Shown: one piece after another, positions 35,183-48,300 of the stretch | Numbering within the stretch: position 1 is the stretch's first letter | How the letters are laid out: every line of letters starts with the position of its first letter | NCBI RefSeq assembly: GCF_000003815.2 | Contig: NC_049984.1 | Span: 441,719-505,718 of the forward strand | Length of the DNA: 64,000 nt | Direction of reading: 5' to 3' | Origin: Branchiostoma floridae | Taxonomy: Eukaryota; Chordata; Leptocardii; Amphioxiformes; Branchiostomatidae | Notes under the pieces: generated by a model | What the model saw: only the letters and a program-made list of their open reading frames with translations | Told to the model about the DNA's origin: nothing | Database searches by the model: none | Position numbers and translations under genes: made by a program

Positions 35183-38100
35183 ACAGCATAACTCGAGAAG
35201 CCTTGGATGGATCCCGATGATATTTGGTAGGTAGGTAGGGGTCGGGAAAACGAAGGTCAAGTTCGATAATGGGCCCCCTAGTGGCTTGCTAAGGTACTGC
35301 AGCGGAAACTCAATTTTTTATATCTCATGTTCTGGACATGCTGTGGTCATGATTTTTGAGAGGTAGATAGCCCTTGGGGCAGAGAGTACGTGCTGTAAGT
35401 CTGGGCCCCCTAGCGGCTTGTTTGGAACTGCAGCCGCCGATTTCCTTTCATACTTTGGATGAGAATAACTCGAGAACGTGTAAATGGATCGTCATGATTT
35501 TTGGTATGTAGATAGCCCAAGTAATAATGTTCATAATGAGATACTAATTATGCAAATCAACAGCTAATTTGCATACTTAATGAGGAAAGTTTATAAATCA
35601 ACTGCATTTCATGATAGGACTTTCAAACTTGTCACATATATAGATGAGAAGGAGAGAAATATCATTGCATATTCATTATGCAAATGAGGGCCTCATTTGC
35701 ATAATTAATGAGAAAATAGGAACATCTTGACGGATCGTCATGACTTTTGGTATGGTTCCGGGTCGGAGTTTAAATCTGACCGGAGTTGGCGTAAGGATGT
35801 AGTAATAGGCCGGAAGTGCGGTTTGGTTTCCTATGTTTTGGTGCCGATTTCCATAAAACCGTTATAGCTGTATATGAATCTTTTTATTTTCTGAAAAGCA
35901 TGTTGGTTGTAGCATTTGTTGGTGGCGTAATGTTGATCGTGCAGCGAAGACTTTGTGCTACTATTTCGTGCCATCGGCAATGTGACCTTTTCGCCTGATG
36001 ACCCGGATCGTGCGTTCTATGTGCGCCATGGGTGGGTTGGGGTCATCGTAGATTGCGGAAAAGTTATCACATGGAATTTTTTCATTTTCATTTTTCAGAT
36101 TTATGAAGTAATGAGCTTTATTGGTTTGTAGGCGGTTTCCCTGGGAAAATTCGTTTTTTTCGCGCAGCCGTGTTTAGAAAATGCGTAAAAATAACCCCCT
36201 TTTTCAAAAAGTTACTTCTTTCGTCATTATTCACCCAAAATTGTGTAGCAATATTAACCATGAAATCAGTGAATCACGAAGCTGCATAACACCACTTTCC
36301 ATCAGAGTAATGAAAAATTTCGGCCCATGTTCCTTTGGGAAGTCACAGTCCTTTCGGCCGAGGGTGTCAGACTTGCTACGAAATCAGAAAAAAAACTCCG
36401 GTCCGAGACCGTATGTAGATAGCCTAAGTACAAACTTACATAATGAGATACTAAGTATGCAAATTAACAGCTAATTTGCATAATTAATGAGGAAAGTTGA
36501 TAAATCCTCTGCATTCCGTGATAGCACTTTCAAACTTGTCACATATGTAACTGAGAAAGATGGCAGAGAGTAAGAGGTGTATGTTTGGGTCCGCTAACGT
36601 CTTTTCTTGAACTGCAGGAGCCGGTTTAGTTTCCTACTTTGAGAGGAATAAGTCAAGAAGGGATGAAAGGATCATCATGATTTTTGGTATGCTGATAGCT
36701 TAAGTGATGCTTGATACAATTCAATATTATTGTGTAAATAGGGACCTTTGTACATGTATAAGCAATGGCAAAATGTTATGAACCAACTCCAGGCATATAA
36801 AATAAAATGTAATGAGTAACACATTTATGTCTACAGACATCATTCTACATAACAAACCTGGTTTATTTGGCAAAGGTATGTGTTCGTGGAACTCTAGTTA
36901 AGTCTGGAGACAGACAAATGCGTCTAGTGTGTTTTTACATGCCAACCGACTGTGTCAATCATGTTGATCTGTTTATGGAAAATCTTGGTAAGATTGAGGC
37001 ACTTTCAAATGATCTAGGTATCTCTAACATCTGTATCATGGGTGACTTTAATACCCGTCCTGACGGGCGGTTTGCCCCTATGCTGTATGAATTTTGTCAG
37101 GACAACAACCTCCATGTCAGCGACGCTGAGTTGCTTCCCAGTGACACATTTACGTACCTTAGTGACGCTCATGGGACAACATCTTGGTTGGACCATTGCG
37201 TCTGTTCCGAAACTATGCATAACAGCATCTCTAACATGAAGGTTGATCATGGCTTCCTGTCGTCCGATCACTTTCCACTGCAAGTATAGTTCCACTGGGA
37301 GCCATTGTTTGTAAACACAGCTGAGAATCCACCTATGAATGTTAATACCCGCCTCACATTATATACGATCTTCGGACGTACATCGCGATCGCAGGAAGGT
37401 CGGCTGATTTTAAGATCTTAAGATGGTCTTGCGTATTTTTCGCCCAAAATCTGTCCCCCTCACATACAAACGAGCCTCGTGCGATCGACGGTGAATAAAT
37501 CTATGATAATGAACCTCCCATGACCTCTTGCACGCGGACAAGGAAACACAAAACGTTCCTCAAAAAAGGCAAGAGATCAAAAAATGTTGCTTATTTTGTT
37601 GTCGGACGCGCTTGCCATGCATCTTCATCAGGGGGGCTGCAAGAGTTTTTGGAATGCTCTGCGTTCGCAAAACCACTCCAAGCCTAATCTTCCCAACACG
37701 GTTGATGGTTACACAGGGGCTTCAGAAATTGCCAATATGTGGAAAAACCACTACATTTCCCTGTTTAACTCGGTTAATTCCACTAATCACAAGCCATCTG
37801 TTCTGCATGCAATGGAATCCGATGTTAGCGATGTAACCACGGTAACAGTAGGAGAGGTATGTGATGCTATCAATGACCTACTCAATGGGAAGGCTAGACG
37901 TGCAGGGCATTTCAGCTGAGCATCTTAAAAATGCCGGGCCCCAACTACCCGTTCTGCTTTCTATTTTAATCTCTTCTATGCTTAGACACGCCTTTGTGCC
38001 ACCTAACATTCTGAACGTTGTGCTTGTCCCTATATTGAAGAAGCCCAGCTGTAATGCTTCAAACAAGGACAACTACCGTCCTCTCGCAATAGCTAGCCCC

Positions 38101-39588
38101 TTGTTAAAAGTCATTGAATCTGTACTATTAAAACGCCTTGAAGATTTCTTATTCTCCCCGAGCAACCAGTTCGGATTTAAGAAGAGGCATGGTACCGATC
38201 TATGTATATTTGCCCTCAAAGAAATTATTCAGTATTATCGACAAAGGGGCTCTCCTGTATTCGCATGTTTTCTGGACACTTCCAAGGCGTTTGATCGTGT
38301 AAACCACTGGACATTGTTCAAGAAACTTATGGATCGTGGGGTTCCGATGTACCTAGTTAGATTCCTGGTCGTGTGGTATAGCACGTTGTCCTTCTGTGTC
38401 CGTTGGGGCCACACCCTTTCGGATACGTTTACTGCTATGAATGGCTTGCCTCAAGGCAGCATATTGTCACCCATCTTGTTCAATGTGTATGTATCTGATT
38501 TGAGTACCGAGCTGCTGAGGTCCGGTGTGGGTTGCTATGTAGGTGACACCTTAGTCAACCACTTGATGTACGCGGATGATATTTGCCTCGTCTGTCCGTC
38601 TGCTAAAGCGTTGCAGAAACTGATCAGTATTTGTGAGCTCTTTGGAGCGGATATTGACATGGTGTTTAATGAATTGAAAACACTATGTATGTATTTCCCG
38701 TGTCGCCGCTTCCGCATGAGTATGTCACTGCCGCCGCTGATGCTGTACGGTACCGCCTTAAAGTATGTCCCTTCTACCACGTATCTTGGGTATATAATTA
38801 CCTCTGATCTTTCGGATGACGCAGCAATCCGAGCTCATGTCAGAGGCTTTTATTCTCGGGCAAATTCGCTCCTCCGACGGTTCCGTTACTGCTCAGCGGC
38901 GGTAAAAAGTGAGTTGTTCTCAGCGTATTGCTCCCAGATGTATTGTGCTCAAATCTGGAGTAATTACAGCGTGAGTGCTATCTCAAAGCTACGAGTGGCG
39001 TACCACAGCGCATTGAAACTGCTCTTTTCGGTCGGCAGGCATACAAGCACAAGTTAGTTGTTTGTGAATAACCGTACCGACATGTTTGACGCAAGGCGTC
39101 GCAAGGTCACCTATTCATTTGTAACACGCTTGCTGTCGTCTGACAATGATATAATCCGAGTGCTTGTACACTCGGACGGCTTTTGCCTTAGCACATTCTG
39201 GCGACACTATGTAAATAACAGTAATAAGTGTAGCTTTTTAAATCTTTGTACTGTGCCTGCTTTTATGGGCCACGGGCCTGATACAAATAAATAAATAATA
39301 TCACGAAACATAGATAGGAATGTGAATGTCTGATGAACCGCCTTGCCGAAATAGCGGAGCCGAAAACTGTTTTTGATAAAGTTTTGGGTGGGCAATCTTT
39401 AAATAACACGGTACACAGTTGTGTAGTACTCAAGCTCAATGGCTTATGTGATATGATTTAATGTACGTTACAGAAACATGTAGCGTGACATTTACATTGA
39501 CACACAAAATAACACGTATCTATGTTTTCTCCCTGTACAGAATGGGAAGACTCCATTAGATGTAGCTAGAGACCCGCGTGTCCTGAAG
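30354..39588 (+). CDS. Gene C, N-terminal part: ankyrin repeats
   Basis: Exons 30354-30466, 31706-31804, 31979-32077, 32473-32571 and 39541-39588. The first ATG in frame is 30365 ([18 protein letters not shown]), equivalent to the second methionine of genes A, B and D. Three 99-nt phase-0 exons each give one ankyrin repeat ([22 protein letters not shown]). The short exon reads [16 protein letters not shown], the usual end of an ankyrin stack. The intron before 32473 is homologous to the intron before 17919 in gene B. The intron after 32571 holds an LTR fragment and a LINE, 6.9 kb in all. No P-loop or switch exons of the A/B type follow. All phases allow splicing through 39827-39857 into the exon at 40310, so I read this as the 5' half of one gene. 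Confidence 0.7.
32621..33293 (-). mobile_element. LTR-like sequence of a retrotransposon (minus strand)
   Basis: The segment starts TGTAAC and ends GTTACA. On the minus strand it is directly preceded by the purine-rich tract CGAAGGAGGGAGGTAGA (33294-33310), like a polypurine tract just before a 3' LTR. The adjoining GGTGCGGGAGCACC segment to about 33700 would be truncated internal sequence. No coding domain is visible. Confidence 0.5.
33731..33926. repeat. Two (TA)n microsatellites
   Basis: Long TA runs at about 33732-33782 and 33857-33925 flank a 75-bp unique segment. Tyr-Ile open frames here are artefacts. Confidence 0.95.
33995..34766 (+). pseudogene. LINE ORF1-like protein, frameshifted
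   Basis: The first part, 33995-34234, has heptad-like leucines and charged residues suggesting a coiled coil ([19 protein letters not shown]). Coding continues in the +1 frame to the TAA at 34764-34766, with a basic patch [12 protein letters not shown] and a C-terminal [17 protein letters not shown] segment like the RRM fold of LINE ORF1 proteins. A 27-bp unit (GTGCTAAGCCAGGATAAGTC) is duplicated near 34271-34324. The stop overlaps the ORF2 start as TAATG. Confidence 0.7.
34766..39294 (+). pseudogene. LINE ORF2: APE endonuclease and reverse transcriptase, broken
   Basis: The endonuclease starts [12 protein letters not shown], with LLQEHWL, and stops at 35115 in MAK. It resumes at 36876 with [25 protein letters not shown] and SSDHF, the catalytic core residues of APE-type nucleases. 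An altered stretch at 37290-37570 precedes the reverse transcriptase at about 37584-39057 ([38 protein letters not shown], catalytic YADD at about 38571). A frameshift near 37900 and a stop at 39057 break it; the tail to 39294 ends MGHGPDTNK. In an intact element this would drive target-primed reverse transcription. Confidence 0.88.
35116..36872. mobile_element. 1.76-kb insertion inside LINE ORF2
   Basis: Removing this block rejoins the ORF2 frame exactly (MAK then VCVRG). AAGGTTATGT at the left and AAGGTATGTG at the right look like a target duplication. Inside are a (GT)n run at about 35143-35180 and several paragraphs with AATAACTCGAGAA-like starts and ATGATTTTTGGTATG, plus a repeated AATGAGATACTAA.TATGCAAAT block (35548 and 36440). 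It has no coding capacity, and the family is unknown to me. Confidence 0.7.
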
Positions 39589-39826
39589 GTGTGCAACGTC
39601 CTTTTTGAGTCATGACATGGGTCTTACAATTACTTCTGAGGGTTGTGTTTTACATTAAAAACATTGGTAGTTTCATTGTTGTTATACTAAAGACATCGAT
39701 AACATTGTCTGCATCTCTCACTTATGGAGGGACTAACGTTTCTCGTGTGAACGGCCGACATCCCAACTTTGTTTACTTTCATTTCCTTCTGGACCCCCCC
39801 CCCCCCCCCTCGGGTTCACGGAACAG

Positions 39827-42800
39827 GTCTTGCGAAATCCGGGGCTTGATGGCTTAGGTACGTCTTTTTCGATTGTCAATGGGAAGAATAAATGTAACCA
39901 CACCCACATGCTATAAAACATACAAGATGAGATAGAAATATAATCCATTTGTTAGCCTTTTCGTAGCAATAGGCATGCATGTATTCAACTAGGAAAAAGA
40001 ACAAAGTTAACCTTTCTACAGGCCTGCTGTGTCACGGGTACTTATCATTACACATGTATTTGTGATTGTATAATTGTACAATAACAATTGTACCCTTTTG
40101 GAAGTTCACTTTATATTGTATTATTTTAATTAAGCGTATAATGCTGCTAACCCTAATCGTTCTGGCAGTTAAAGAAACCAACTCAGTTAAATCAATTCCG
40201 TATCTGTCCAGTATCAATTTCATAACTGTCTGAAGAAATAAGTAGCTCGCATGTCGAGCACATTCATGCAGCAAAGTGGAATGCATGCACCAGGGTTTCT
40301 GTCTTCCAGGTGACGCTGACGTGCCCGTTGAGATTCTTCTACGAGGGCCGGAGATGGCCAGGTTGTACTCTGAAGCCTGCAGTCAGGGGTCGCTGCCCAT
40401 GCACAGCACACGGGTTCCGGTGGTGGGTCAGTACAGGTCGGGCAAAACCTGCCTAATCAAGAGGCTGATGGGAGAAACGGTCAGGAAGGAGGAGGAGGAA
40501 CCCATCACGGATGGAATCGACATCATTTCCGATGTGCAAACCAAGACATGGAAGAAGTCACCAGGTTTGTAAACCATGTTCGTCCTGTCTCTGATGAAGT
40601 CTTCCCTCCATATTCATTATATCCCTTGTATTCATCATAATGTTTCAGATAATCGAGATATTGATTCTGCTCCACTCATTTCACTTTACAGAGGAGATAG
40701 ATGAGTTAGCAGGACCGTTGCTCCAGAAAGAGACCACAACAGGTGATACTTCCTAAAATGGTAAAGTCAGTGCTGCTTTTGTCTTGAAAGAAATGACTTT
40801 CAAAGCTAAATGCTTTCGGTAATTTAGTGATGAACGTTTATTTTGTGTCTTTTGACAGAGACCAAGCATGAGACCTCACTGTCACAACAGGAAGCAACAA
40901 AGACACCAATACAGGCATCGGAAGGTGAGTTCATAAGTACAAGAGGTGTCAATTACTTTCAAGTTGGTAGGTATCAAGTCAATTCAGTACCAGGACACCT
41001 CGACCCCTAACGGATCAGTACGTTTCGACACCTTAGTAATTACATTACATTTACATATATATCAAAAGATTTTTCATCAACGGCTAACGAAATGCCTGTC
41101 CCAACATAAAAAAAACTAGTGTTCTTAACTGTCAGCCATGCGTTTCATTTCTCAAAATCAAAATAACGAAATCAAACATAGCGTAAAGAATGAAGTAATA
41201 CGCTTGGCTTCCAAAAAAGAATGGGCTCCAAATGCGTAGGTTTTAGAACGGGGCTTGGCGGCTGGATCATCAAAACGTACTAAGACGACAGGTTTTTACC
41301 AAGTCATCCAGCGGCGCTATCTATTTCGTTTTTCCGAGTATACAAAAAAATCTATGTGGGGAGGGACGCGCGCTACCCGAGTCATCGACGTGTTTTATGT
41401 CTCTCGATCAATCGAAAAAGTTTTATCCAATAGCTAGCGTTCTCAATTACAAAACCTATACTACATTAGAAGTTATTCAGAATCGATTTCAGGTGGAAAG
41501 AAATTATATGACATGTATGATGGTTTTCACTTGAATAGTAAAAACTGTGTTCATTTACTTATTTTTTCCGTCCATAAATTTTTACCATGGTCACAGCACA
41601 CTATTGCACTCTTTGCAGGGCCGGAAAAGGATCATGAGGAACAAACCGAGCCAGACCGTCCAAGCAACGAGTATAACAAGCAATCTGGGACAGAATTTCC
41701 AAGCGAGGAGCATCAGGATAAAACTCAACCAGAGTTGCCAAACAACGAGCAGCCTAACATCGCGGATACAAGGTCGAATGTCACCTCAGAGAAACACCAT
41801 ACCGTTGTCATTCCAGACAACGTGCGTGAATCTGCAGAGAGGATGCGCAATGCGGGTATTACTGAGGAAGAGCTTGGCACTGCTACACATCCGCGTCTGT
41901 CCTTCTGGGATTTCGGCGGCCAGGCGACTTACTACGGGACCCACCAGTGCTTCATCACCCACCTGGGAGTCTACATTCTCGTCATGTCTCTACTGCAGAA
42001 ACTGTCGGACAATGTTCCGGATCTGGACTACAAGGCATCGGTGGACAACTTGAGAACGGGAGGAGGTACGTCCTGAATACCCGTTTGCTTTAAAATCACC
42101 CATCGTCCGCAAGATACTTCGTAGACATCACGATTCTAGTAATAAAAGTAGTGTAGTAAAACACTTTTTAACACTGATTCTGTAAAAGCGTACCATTATT
42201 GTTGTTTCCACAGACTACCTGGACCACTGGCTCAACTCTATTTACTCTCAAACTCAGCAACACAAAGTACAACCTCCAGCCATAATTGTCCTCACGCACA
42301 AGGACATGGTTTCTGAGGTGCGTTTATTTTTGTTTTCACAGGGAAAACAGTCTCTTTCCCGTTACTACAGTATTAATTGCAAACAAATATATTGGTATTC
42401 TAGAGAATTACATTAAGAATCACAAACAATAGATTATGAGCTATATCGTAGGGGGCAAACAGTGGGTGAACACATTTTGCTGCAATTATTGTTGTAGTTG
42501 CAAACAAAATTTAGATTATTTGTGTTCTACAGGAATACATTGAGAAATATAAAGAGGAGATACGGAGTCATATCGAGGGAAAAGCGGCAGGAAGGTTGGT
42601 CATGCCAGACATTTTTGCAGTGGACAACACAACAGAGGACGCAGCTGTTGATGAGATCCGTGAGTACATACGGCAGGTGGCGAGAAGCCTGCCGCACATG
42701 GGAGAGAAAATCCCCATCTCGTGGCTGCATCTCAAGTCTAGACTGACCAAAAGGCGGGAGCAGGGGAAAAAGTTCCTCAAGTTCCATGAGATAGTGCAGC

Positions 42801-45285
42801 TTGCCCAAGATCTTGACATCAACATCAAAGACAAACGCACCCTCGCCACTGTTCTCACCTTCTTCCATGACCGAGGTGACATCATCTTCTTTGACGAACC
42901 CGGTCTCCGTGATGACGTCACCCTACAGCCACAGGTGATGATCGACACCTTTAAGACCATCATCACAGTACCTGAGTATCAGCAGGACAGACAGGATCCG
43001 AAGGTGAAGAAGATGTGGGAGAGACTGGAACGAGAAGGAGTCCTCAGCGATGAGTTGCTGACAAGGATCTGGAAAGAGAGGGATCGACAGCTGGAAGAGA
43101 AAGGCAAGAAACCATTTCTGATCCAACACAAGTCCTTCCTGACGGTGCTCATGGAGAAGTTCTATCTCATCTGTAACGCCACACCCATCAGCGATACGAG
43201 CGAGGAAGCCCAGGAGGAAGAGATCCGGTATTTCGTTCCCGCACTTCTCAGCTGCAAGAGGGGTGACGCCGAGCTGTATCCCGGCAACATGCATAAATGT
43301 CCTCAGGCGCTCTACTTCGTGTTCAGCGAGAAGTTTCTACCCAGCGGCATGTTCTGCCGTCTACAAGCCTTGTGTGTGCGCAGATTTGGCCTGAAAGAGT
43401 CACGCGTATTTACCGGCTGTGCTCGCTTCCCTACAGACAAAGAGGAGGAAACATTCGTCATCACCAAAGTCAACCACTACTTGAAGGTGGAGCTTCTGTC
43501 GTCCTCTGAAATCTTCACAGAAGGCCTGCGCGTTAGGAAGTTCCTCAGTAGCGCCTTGTTTGAGATCAAAGAGAAGTGGATCCCCTGTATCCAGTACGAG
43601 CTCAAGTTCTGCTCTACACAAACAGAGGAAGGAAGTGAACCGGCATTCCAGGGATTGCCAACAGGTGACGGGCCAGTGGAACAAGATTCAAGGTAAGGTG
43701 GATCTATGGATCTACTGATCTACGCCACCTTTGTCCATTTACATTTGGACAATTGTGTAGATTCATGTCATGTCATCTTTTGAGTCCATACTTCAAGCAG
43801 ACAAAAGCTCTAAATCAGCAACACTGTAATGGAAAGAAATATCTTCAGCACGGTACATTTTGACTTGCAATAAGCGAAGAATAACTGATTCCATGCACAG
43901 TTTTCCTTTTTCAGAGTACCATCTGCGTTTCGCGACGTTTGGATGACTGGTATCTCGCAAACACATCGGACAGGTAATTCTATTCATTAGGTTACATACT
44001 GTACAAGGCGTAAGGAATATGCTTCTACTATTTCTGCCTATGACAATCACAAAATCTATGTTGGAAATTTTGCATAATGACCTACTGAATTGTAATGTGA
44101 ACTGGTCAATGAGTATAGCTTTCTTTCGACTAACCACACAACACTCGTTGGCACGCTTCACACCTCAACTATTTGCTCCTAATCCCAATTGCTGTTTGAC
44201 GCTAACAGAGGTAGATTTGAATATGCACCTTCTTTGTATTCATACAACGGTACAACATGTATTCATTTGATGCTATTCCTTCAAGATATCTGAAATCTAA
44301 ATTGCACAGAAAACTCAGGAGGGGACGGCCCAGTGATTCTTCAGCCAACGGATGACCCCAGCAACATGCGAACGATCGGCCCCGTGTTGGACACGATGGA
44401 GCTGGGGAGAGGATTGTCGCTGGACCAGTGTGACAATACTAGGAGCCGGCTGACGCCGAAAGAGCGGGTCAAGAACCTGGTGAGCCTAGTAGAAAACCGT
44501 TACCAGCTGGGAGCCGCGGTGGAGATGTGCTATCCAGAGTTTGCAGATTGCTTCTTGAGGGAGGAACGAGGTAGGTTGTTATTGATCATGGACACGGAGA
44601 AAACCTGCAAATGCTGCATTTCATTAATCTCAACCTAATCTTGTTTACTTGCTTAAAAACAGTAGAATAGAAACCAATAACAACCACAAAGGAATATATG
44701 TACTTTACTGGCTTGACGATGATGCAGATAAAACTATTCATATACCTAAATCCTTCAATATAGGCTTTGTGGATACTTTTTGGTCATTGATCACTTTATT
44801 CCTTTCAGGAAAAGAGCTTGTCATTCTCCACACAAAGGACTACACAGAAGAGTTCGCCTCACCTCTCCGAACAGCCGTTTCTGAAGCCGGTGTATCCTGT
44901 CACACAGAGAACGTCCTGCCGACTGTATCAATTACAGAGAAAGTAATTGAAATCCTCCTCAACACAAACAACAGGATGGTTCTCCTGGTCATCAGTCCCC
45001 AGGCTCTACATCACAATCACTGGTCAAACCTCGCCTACGAGTTCCCAGTTCGGAACGAGAAGCTCCTGCTGCCCATCCTGCTGTACCCACCGGGCTCCAG
45101 GGACTGGATGGTCCGGGTTCTCCAGCAGCGGGCCCCTGTGCTGTGCAAACTGACATCGATGGAGATGGAGATGGAGGGAATGACGGTATCAGAGGACAGA
45201 CTGCAGGAAATCGTACAGAAGGTACTTACGCGTGGAATACAAATGCTTCTTTTCATTGCGGATTTTACCCCAAATAAAGCCTGTG

Positions 45286-45324
<39 letters not shown>

Positions 45325-48300
45325 AGCTTTTCTCACATGCCTCTAAACTCATGACATCTTTTTGCGTCTATTGTAGGTCATGACCGACGAAGAAAGAGGT
45401 GAGTTCATATAACCACAACATAAGCACATTGTTACATTGGTTTATGTGTTCAATCCATGAACTCTAAAATACATGACTGGGTCTTCTGCACTTTAGAACA
45501 CGCTGAATTGTGCATTTTAGACATACTACATGTGGAAAATCTGGCTTAAAGCAAACATACAATTACGAGGAATGGTAAACGTTATATGGCCGCATTTATC
45601 TTAATTGTGTTGATTTATTGGATGGACAGTAAATAAATTAGCATTGTGCATAACGTGACATAACCATCATGGCGATTCCTGCAGGTTTTCATCAGATGTT
45701 GGAAAGCATTTTCAGTCGGCTGGACGATGGAGATGTGCGGCTTCTTCTGCGCCTGTGGTCTGCACGTACCGGTAAACAGGAGCGTACAAAGATCGAGACA
45801 CCAGGAGACTTGATGAAGGCTATGTTGAGGACTGGGTACATCACAACTGGTACGAGGAATTTCCTTTTTTACACTTGATGTACTAATTGCAGAAATGTGT
45901 GAAAATGCTACACGTCTGACTTATGCTTCGTACACGCGTACTCGATCTCTGTCGAGTTTTGGTTGTGTTTTTGGTTGTGTTTTTAGTCGTCGAATTATGT
46001 TTAAAAAATGTATAACTTTTCCAGGCAATCTCGGAATGCTGGAGAAGGACATGATTGCGGCTGGGATCAGCCTTCCTGTTATTGTGCGAGACATTCCAGG
46101 TAGGTGTCAACCTTATCAGAAAAATTCTGCCGTAGGAGTCTGAGAGAAGTGTTGTTCTTGAATGAAGGTAACTGAATAAGAAAGAAAAATGAAAAGTGCA
46201 ATTTTACCAAGCTAGCTGCAACTACTAACCAATGTCTGATGATTACGTATATATCTGTATAGTCCAACGCCAACAACGGTCTTTGGCGTTGTGGGAATAA
46301 TTAATTCTCTTTATGATTTACGACAAGTAGTTTCAGGCAGAACAAAGTGCGTTGTATGTTCAAACTTAATATAAAACATAAAAGAGATCTGGTTCTCCGA
46401 TGAGCTCTATGTGGCGCTCTGCATCTGGAACATTGGAACCTTAGACTCTTGTCTGCAAGTTTGTAACTCATTAAAGTTTAAAAGTTTGGGGCACTCGTGA
46501 GGTAGTCCCGTTGCTTGGACAAATTTCGTACCATTTGATATTCGCTTTCAAACATCGTTAATCTCAATGCCAATATCTTAGGTGCACCCGAGGAGCTGAA
46601 GTACAGAAGAACAGCAAAGTTAGCAGTGGGACCCATGGGAGGAGAAGTGGAGATTCCTGGTTTTGTCAAACTTGTTGTACCAGCAGACATCCTTCATCGA
46701 GACACAATGATAACCATCTCTACTGTAGATGTTGCTGCTATCCTAAGGGATCCTGAGAGTGTAAACTGGCTCTCCGGCTACCCCTGGTCCCTGGGTGAGG
46801 ACGCCTGTCCACGTGAGCTACTGGATCAGGTGCAGTTCTCCCCAGCTGTCGATGTCAACCTACACGGCGCACGGTTGAATCGGCCAGTGGAGTTACAAAC
46901 GTGGCGACCTCCAGGTTCTGAAGGCATGGATTGTATTCTTCTGAAGAATCATGATGGGGAAGGCTGGACAGATATCACAGCTTCAACAGTGCACCATGTA
47001 CATCCGGATAAAGTATGCATGCTTTTGCAGACCTTCAGTCCTATGGTTACTGGGTGGGCTCCTTTGGACGCGGTGATCTCAGCAGGCATGATGATGGTTG
47101 GTGCCTTATCATCAAGAACTTTGGACTGTCAGTTTGCAGCGTACATAAATCCCAGTCTAGAGGATGTGCAATTCCACGTTGTCTGTAGAGATCAGCGTGT
47201 CAAGACAGATGAGTACCTTCCAGGTTTCACCAAGTGCGGAAACAATGCAGCTATGTTCGATCTTTTCCATGGGGATGTACTTGACATTGCTGTTAATGTT
47301 CGGGGAGGACAGGGAGCGTGTACACAGATGATACTACGTTCCAAGCATTGCTGTGACAAAAATGGCCAGAACGTTCAAGTTTTGCTGGACAGACCAAATG
47401 GAAACCGCGTCAAAGGAGATGTGACCATCACGGAAGCTCACGGGTTGTCAGAGCGGACTCGGACAGCATGTCAGTTCATCTTCAAAGAGGTAAGGTGTGA
47501 TCTGAGCAGTATTTTCAGTCTGTCGAAACTAAAAGCCTACAACCACAGAAAGTCCAAAAGTGCGTATGATTTTGTAAAAATGTGTCATACCTGCAAAACC
47601 ATAAGATTTTAAGCACAAAATTGATGAGCAAGTTATAGTTTCAAACAACAACATTTCGACATTGCCGTGTTACTACCATCTTATTCATCAAATGATGCAT
47701 CTGAACCTATTTTCCCTTTCAGGAAGGTGATATCTTCCAAAGTGAGTACTGTTCTTTAAGGATAAATTTAGTATAGGCATTGAAATAATAATTCCTGAAG
47801 TTATCTAGATGTGCCTTTTTGTTGATAGCATGCTAGTATGTTGGTATAATGGCTACCATACAACTACGTGGCATTAATTCATCAATTCTTTTGTGTGTGG
47901 GGGGGGGTGATAATGAGCATAATGACTTACGCAGTAAGGTGCAGAAACATCCCTCTTCACTGCAGCAACAGTTGTAACAGTTTCACTACGAAATCTTCAT
48001 CAGCACTGTAAGTACACAACCTGTAGTGAACAGAACTAGTGAGATGGCCCAATGATAAATATAACATACCCCAGAACAATTCTATCTTTCTATACATTGA
48101 TTTTGTTTATTAATTTTCACATAAGCTTATCTTATTACATACAAGGTGGTGATATTGCATCAGATGCCCGCGTTCGGAAAAGATCCGGCGATGACCTAAC
48201 TCTTTCTGTGGTACCGGAGGAGAAGAGGGAAGTATCAGAGAGTCCGCAGAGAGACGACGGCACACACGCAGGGCCAAGTGGAGTCAGAAGGGACACTATG

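Larger units (their letters stand above)
33927..39300 (+). mobile_element. Degenerate non-LTR retrotransposon (LINE), ORF1 plus ORF2
   Basis: An ORF1-like segment (33995-34766) is followed by ORF2 (from 34766) with endonuclease and reverse transcriptase and a short (AAAT)n tail at 39288-39299. It lies in gene C sense orientation, between its ankyrin exons 32473 and 39541. It is interrupted by a 1.76-kb insertion and by frameshifts, so it is not autonomous. The clade is uncertain; the arrangement suits CR1/Jockey-like elements. Confidence 0.9.

Noticed and set aside
30354-39588. Ankyrin exons as a separate, self-contained gene
   Set aside because: No stop or poly(A) signal fits after 39588 and phases run on through 39857 to 40310, so a single gene is preferred; transcripts could still overturn this.
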